Notes under the pieces: model-generated | What the model saw: only the letters and a program-made list of their open reading frames with translations | Database searches by the model: none | What the model was told of the DNA's origin: nothing | Assembly (NCBI GenBank): GCA_016781635.1 | Contig: JADDPY010000563.1 | Location: 1 to 5,058, forward strand | Length of the DNA stretch: 5,058 nucleotides | Direction of reading: 5' to 3' | DNA from: Rubrobacter sp. | GTDB taxonomy: Bacteria > Actinomycetota > Rubrobacteria > Rubrobacterales > Rubrobacteraceae | Shown: positions 4,777 to 5,058 of the stretch, one piece after another | How positions within the stretch are numbered: position 1 is the stretch's first letter | How the letters are laid out: every line of letters starts with the position of its first letter | Translations under genes and position numbers: made by a program

Positions 4777-5058
4777 TGGAAGAGCACACGGGCAGGCATT
4801 TCACGGTCGCGGTCTTTGTCGTATGGCGTGGGAAAGTACTTCTTCACCTCCACCGCAAGCTCGGGATGTGGCTCCCGCCCGGCGGCCACATAGAAGAAAA
4901 TGAGCTCCCCGACGACGCGGCAGTGCGCGAGGTATACGAAGAGACGGGCATCGAAGTCGGGTTGGTGGGGGAGAGGCGCGAGGACGTGGAAGACCCGGTT
5001 CAGCTGCACCGTCCCGCCGGCGTACAGCTGGAGAATATAAGTCCCGGCCACCAGCACA
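4773..5058 (+). CDS. Nudix hydrolase, N-terminal part (3' end outside window)
   Basis: An open frame of 95 codons begins 'MMEEHTGRHFTVAVFVV' and runs off the right edge with no stop. It contains a complete Nudix box at residues 38-60. Gly38 is followed after five residues by Glu44, then seven residues, then 'REVYEETGI' (52-60), which satisfies GX5EX7REUXEEXGU exactly. 'HRKLGMWLPPGGHI' (27-40) is the usual lead-in strand and loop. The last visible residues 'ISPGHQH' match the strand that normally continues in this subfamily. Nudix enzymes hydrolyse a nucleoside diphosphate linked to another group (X), using Mg or Mn held by the REXXEE glutamates; the substrate here is not predictable. The start at ATG 4773 has no good ribosome binding site of its own. 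An in-frame GTG at 4761 has AGGA eight bases upstream (4749-4752) and is an alternative. A short upstream ORF overlaps ATG 4773 by ATGA. Confidence 0.88.
   Translation, partial: MMEEHTGRHFTVAVFVVWRGKVLLHLHRKLGMWLPPGGHIEENELPDDAAVREVYEETGIEVGLVGERREDVEDPVQLHRPAGVQLENISPGHQH

Noticed and set aside
4581..5057. Long minus-strand ORF of 158 codons across the right end
   Set aside because: It is antisense to the Nudix gene, whose perfect signature fixes the coding strand, and it also overlaps the methyltransferase start. Its sequence resembles no family I know.

Overview
The window is GC-rich, gene-dense bacterial DNA with short intergenic gaps and strong AGGAGG-type ribosome binding sites. The gene content is an NHLRC2-like NHL protein, a small HD hydrolase of the alarmone type, a DUF429 protein, a DUF5872 protein and a methyltransferase with an 'LDLMSSWVSHLP' signature. 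Together these suggest a high-GC actinobacterium, perhaps of the Rubrobacter type. That assignment is an inference from composition and families, not from a marker gene.

Layout from left to right. (1) The C-terminal part of an NHL-repeat protein enters from the left edge on the + strand and ends at 777. (2) A three-gene minus-strand operon runs from 3189 to 774: a DUF429 RNase H-fold protein, a stand-alone MESH1-like HD hydrolase, and a Gfo/Idh/MocA oxidoreductase. Its last stop codon overlaps the NHL gene stop in a palindromic CTAG. Both junctions inside the operon share one design, in which the upstream stop TAG is the first part of the next gene's TAGGAGG ribosome binding site. (3) A 252-base intergenic stretch (3190-3441) holds two strong hairpins. 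One looks like the terminator of the next minus-strand unit; the other is a possible operator in front of the DUF429 operon. (4) A second minus-strand operon (4671 to 3442) encodes an atypical class I methyltransferase and then a DUF5872 protein. (5) A gap of about 100 bases separates it from a divergent Nudix hydrolase gene on the + strand. That gene begins at 4773 and runs off the right edge. Its start is overlapped (ATGA) by a possible 12-residue leader ORF, and the gap carries an inverted AGGGTACA/TGTACCCT pair.

How the genes may work together. The DUF429, HD hydrolase and oxidoreductase genes are almost certainly co-transcribed and translationally linked. A nucleotide-metabolism or redox theme is possible, since MESH1 proteins hydrolyse (p)ppGpp and the human enzyme also dephosphorylates NADPH, while Gfo/Idh/MocA enzymes use NAD(P). 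This link is speculative. The methyltransferase and DUF5872 pair has no obvious shared pathway. No CRISPR array, insertion sequence, tRNA or rRNA was seen. Nothing here is a clear new defence or mobile system; the most unusual material is in the regulatory regions and the gene junctions.
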